Below, one piece after another: positions 13,326 to 15,237 of a stretch of 15,237 bases of DNA; position 1 is the stretch's first letter; the number at the start of each line of letters is the position of its first letter. A program made the translations under genes and the position numbers. Location: positions 1 through 15,237 of the forward strand of contig CAZTVF010000124.1 in NCBI GenBank assembly GCA_964616985.1. Reading direction: 5' to 3'. Source of the DNA: CAZTVF01 sp964616985 (GTDB lineage: Bacteria; Planctomycetota; Phycisphaerae; SM23-33). The notes beneath the pieces were generated by a model. The model made no database searches, was not told where the DNA came from, and worked only from the letters and a program-made list of their open reading frames with translations.

Positions 13326-14516
13326 TCAGGAAGACGCGGTACTGCATCCGGCGTCCGTCAGCGCGCGCACAAACCTCTCGAGATCGTCCCATGCGTGGTC
13401 GCAGCAGAGGCTGACGCGCAGGCGGCTGGTGCCGCGGGGCACGGTGGGCGGGCGGATGGCGGGCACGAGGAAGCCCTCGGCCAAGAGATGCTGGCTGAGG
13501 CGGACGGCGGCGCCGGCGTCGCCGATGATGATCGGCATGATGGGGCTGCGGGAGTCGCCGGTGGCCAGGCCCGCGCGGCCGAGGGCGTCGCGCAGGCGGT
13601 CGGCCGTGGCCAGCAGGCGTTGGCGGCGGGCGGGTTCCTTCTCGATGATCTCCAGGGCGGCGACAGCGGCGGCACAGATCGCCGGCGCCGGGGCCGACGT
13701 GTAGATGAACGCGCGGGCGGTGTTGATGATCGTGTCGATGAGCGCCGCGGGGCCGGCCACGAAGCCGCCCATGGCCCCGAGGGCCTTGGACAGCGTCCCC
13801 ACCACCACGTCGATCTCGCGTTCCACACCGAGCAGTTCCGCCGCCCCGCGGCCGCCTGGCCCAAGGACGCCGGTGGCGTGGGCCTCATCGATCAACAGCA
13901 CTGCGTCGAACCGCTTCTTGAGGGCCGCCAGCTCCCCCAGCGGGGCCAGGTCGCCATCCATCGAGAAGATCGAATCGGTGACGATGACGCACCGCCGGTG
14001 GCCGCCGCGGTGGCGATCCAGCAGCGTCTCCAGCCGCGACACGTCGCGGTGGGCGTAGGTTCGCACGGTGGCCCCGCAGGCGAGCGCGGCGTCGAGGATG
14101 CTGGCGTGATCGAGCTTGTCGCACAGCACCAGGTCGCCCCTGGCGGCCAGCGCGGCCAGGGCGACATGGTTGGCCGCCCAGCCGGTGGAGGTGACGATGG
14201 CGGCCTCGGTGCCTTTGAATGCGGAGAGGCGATTCTCGAGCTGGCGGTGCGGGGTCATCGTCCCGCTGACCAGGCGCGACGCGCCGGCCCCGACGCCCCA
14301 GGTTCGCACGGCATCGATCGCCGCGGCCTTGACCGCCTCGTCGGCGGCCAGGCACAGGTAGTCGTTGCTGCACAGGCAGACGACGTCGCCCCCGCCGATG
14401 CGCACGCGCGGGCCGATGGGCGATTCGATCTCGCGCAGCGTCCGCCGCATCGACTGCTGCTCCAGCGCCGCCAGGGCCTGCTGCATGTCGTTCCAGATGT
14501 TCACATTCTCGGCCAT
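13326..14516 (-). CDS. bioF: 8-amino-7-oxononanoate synthase
   Basis: A PLP-dependent alpha-oxoamine synthase that joins pimeloyl thioester and L-alanine, releasing CO2 to give 8-amino-7-oxononanoate, an early step in biotin synthesis. The 396 residues match the family length. Visible: CSNDYLCLA (49-57), GVGAGASRLVSG (74-85), H137 in DKLDHASI, the PLP-binding DEAHATGVLG (210-219, with D210 and H213), lysine K244 in GTLSKALGAMGG, and a C-terminal RPPTVPRGTSRLRVSL. That last motif and LSKA (rather than the LGKA of 2-amino-3-ketobutyrate ligase) favour BioF over Kbl. The ATG at 14516 has no SD; a promoter ends so close that the mRNA is nearly leaderless. No other biotin gene is adjacent. The acyl donor (CoA or ACP) cannot be told from sequence. 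Confidence 0.9.
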   Translation of the reverse strand: MAENVNIWNDMQQALAALEQQSMRRTLREIESPIGPRVRIGGGDVVCLCSNDYLCLAADEAVKAAAIDAVRTWGVGAGASRLVSGTMTPHRQLENRLSAFKGTEAAIVTSTGWAANHVALAALAARGDLVLCDKLDHASILDAALACGATVRTYAHRDVSRLETLLDRHRGGHRRCVIVTDSIFSMDGDLAPLGELAALKKRFDAVLLIDEAHATGVLGPGGRGAAELLGVEREIDVVVGTLSKALGAMGGFVAGPAALIDTIINTARAFIYTSAPAPAICAAAVAALEIIEKEPARRQRLLATADRLRDALGRAGLATGDSRSPIMPIIIGDAGAAVRLSQHLLAEGFLVPAIRPPTVPRGTSRLRVSLCCDHAWDDLERFVRALTDAGCSTASS

Positions 14517-14524
14517 CGCGAATC

Positions 14525-14553
14525 AGTGTACCGGCATTCGCGTGCGGTGGGAA
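14525..14553 (-). promoter_or_regulatory. bioF promoter giving an almost leaderless mRNA
   Basis: On the minus strand: -35 TTCCCA (14548-14553), 17-nt spacer, -10 TACACT (14525-14530), each with four of six consensus bases. Only eight bases separate the -10 from the ATG, which puts the transcription start about two bases before it. This agrees with the absence of an SD. Confidence 0.45.
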
Positions 14554-14569
14554 TCGCGAGTGCGAGGTG

Positions 14570-14602
14570 CCGCCCCCAACGCCGGCCCGCGGCGTGGGGC
14601 GG
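14570..14602. repeat. Strong GC hairpin between bioF and guaB
   Basis: CCGCCCC and GGGGCGG (7 bp) enclose, after a two-base CA bulge, ACGCCG and CGGCGT (6 bp) with a GCCCG loop. It is upstream of both divergent genes, so it is not a terminator of either. It may be a REP-like intergenic palindrome. Confidence 0.5.
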
Positions 14603-14663
14603 TCTTAAGAAGGCGACACCGAGCTTCCGAGCATAACAGAACCCCATCGCGTGACCGCGGATT

Positions 14664-14686
14664 CATGGATCACTGAAGTGACCATG
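14664..14686. promoter_or_regulatory. 23-bp dyad upstream of the guaB promoter
   Basis: CATGG-A-TCACT and AGTGA-CCATG form 10-base arms around GA with one extra A on the left. The 2-base centre is too small for an RNA loop, so a protein-binding site is more likely. It ends 22 bp before the guaB -35 and could govern guaB, bioF or both. No regulator gene is nearby. Confidence 0.4.
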
Positions 14687-14708
14687 CCGGAAAATGGCGA
14701 CGACGCTC

Positions 14709-14738
14709 TTGACAGGCCCCGCCCGCTAGCCCCATAAT
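14709..14738 (+). promoter_or_regulatory. guaB promoter
   Basis: -35 TTGACA (14709-14714, perfect), 18-nt spacer, -10 CATAAT (14733-14738, five of six). It predicts a start near 14745 and a leader of about 130 nt before the guaB ATG. Confidence 0.65.
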
Positions 14739-14744
14739 TCGCCA

Positions 14745-14874
14745 TGGCATTCGCCAATGTTTATGAAGACTCCTGCGGGCGAGTTGGGCCCGTCTTGCGG
14801 CCGGTCGGCCGATGCAATTCCCGTGTGCCCCCTCAGCGCCCCGGGACTATCGATCCCCTTTCCATGGAGAGGAT
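14745..14874 (+). other. guaB 5' leader with two hairpins
   Basis: Two stems are visible: GCGGGC/GCCCGT (14775-14793, 7-nt loop) and TTGC-GGCC/GGCC-GAT-GCAA (14795-14817, GGTC loop with a right-side bulge). A weak GGGA/TCCC stem lies nearer the start. None matches a purine, guanidine or other riboswitch I know. The leader ends with GGAG five bases before the ATG. Confidence 0.35.
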
Positions 14875-15237
14875 ATGAAAGACAAGCTTTTCGGTGAAGG
14901 AATCACGTTTGACGACGTCCTGCTGGTGCCCGCCCGCTCGTCGGTCGTGCCGCGCGAGGTGGACACGGCGACGCAGCTGACGCGGAAGATCCGCCTGAAC
15001 ATCCCGCTGCTGTCGGCCCCGATGGACTCGGTGACCGAGGCGGCCCTGGCGATCGCGCTGGCCCAGGAGGGCGGGCTGGGCATCATCCACAAGAATCTCT
15101 CGGTCGAGGCCCAGGCCCGCGAGGTCGAGAAGGTCAAGCGGTCGGAGAACGGCATCATCACCGATCCCATCCGCCTGCCCCCCACCGAATCGACCGCCAC
15201 CGTTCGCCGCATCATGGCCGAGCACAACGTCTCGGGC
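14875..15237 (+). CDS. guaB: Inosine-5'-monophosphate dehydrogenase, 5' part
   Basis: The first 121 residues of IMP dehydrogenase, which oxidises IMP to XMP with NAD+ in the committed step of guanine nucleotide synthesis; the rest lies beyond the window. The typical N-terminus is intact: ITFDDVLLVPARS (10-22), IPLLSAPMDSVTE (43-55) and ALAQEGGLGIIHKNLS (61-76). The first CBS domain, which in this family binds adenine or guanine nucleotides for regulation, starts at about residue 95 (ITDPIRLPPTESTATVRRIM). The catalytic cysteine loop is not yet reached. The ATG at 14875 is well supported by GGAG (14866-14869) with a 5-base spacing. It has its own promoter and is divergent from bioF. Confidence 0.96.
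   Translation, partial: MKDKLFGEGITFDDVLLVPARSSVVPREVDTATQLTRKIRLNIPLLSAPMDSVTEAALAIALAQEGGLGIIHKNLSVEAQAREVEKVKRSENGIITDPIRLPPTESTATVRRIMAEHNVSG

Noticed and set aside
13326..14516. 2-amino-3-ketobutyrate CoA ligase (kbl) instead of bioF
   Set aside because: The lysine motif is LSKA, not LGKA, and the C-terminal RPPTVPRGTSRLR motif is that of BioF. No tdh gene is adjacent.
13323..14636. Open frame of 437 codons on the plus strand opposite bioF
   Set aside because: No recognisable domain; bioF on the other strand has the complete set of family motifs.

Overview
The window is GC-rich (roughly two thirds G+C) and densely coded. It has the look of a planctomycete, most likely Phycisphaerae-like. 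This is inferred from the FHA-GAF-kinase architecture, a Minf_1886-family gene beside metG, a tandem nucleoside-diphosphate-kinase protein and the many GC-rich palindromes between genes. No phage, transposase, CRISPR array, rRNA or tRNA was seen. The content is mainly housekeeping with some accessory loci.

Layout. Positions 1-6938 are almost entirely minus strand. From the far end inwards these are an ECF-type nickel/cobalt importer (fused cbiM/N with a PDGLE domain, cbiQ, cbiO) followed closely by ispE; a two-domain nucleoside diphosphate kinase; a glyoxalase II-like metallo-beta-lactamase hydrolase; and an FHA-GAF sensor kinase cut by the window start. A small unknown ORF lies at 7079-7261. 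Positions 7435-13257 are plus strand: two PilT/PilU-type retraction ATPases; then metG, a Minf_1886-family gene and a one-helix membrane protein with overlapping stops and starts; then a lipoprotein N-acetylmuramoyl-L-alanine amidase. bioF follows on the minus strand, convergent with the amidase. guaB starts divergently and runs off the right end.

How the genes work together. cbiM, cbiQ and cbiO make up a complete metal importer: substrate-binding membrane unit, coupling transmembrane unit and ATPase. A 6-16-6 inverted repeat with NikR-operator geometry lies over the likely promoter, which points to nickel. ispE (isoprenoid precursor synthesis) probably shares this transcript. The two retraction ATPases would power type IV pilus disassembly, but no other pilus gene is present. 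metG, the Minf_1886 gene and the membrane protein look translationally coupled.

Non-coding signals. Good sigma70-type promoters are visible before the FHA kinase gene, the NDK gene, the amidase gene, bioF (almost leaderless) and guaB (with a leader of about 130 nt). Several perfect or near-perfect palindromes between genes resemble dispersed REP-like repeats. The most unusual points are the NDK fusion with a degenerate first domain, the candidate nickel operator, a 22-bp palindrome abutting the ispE start, and a dyad between the bioF and guaB promoters.
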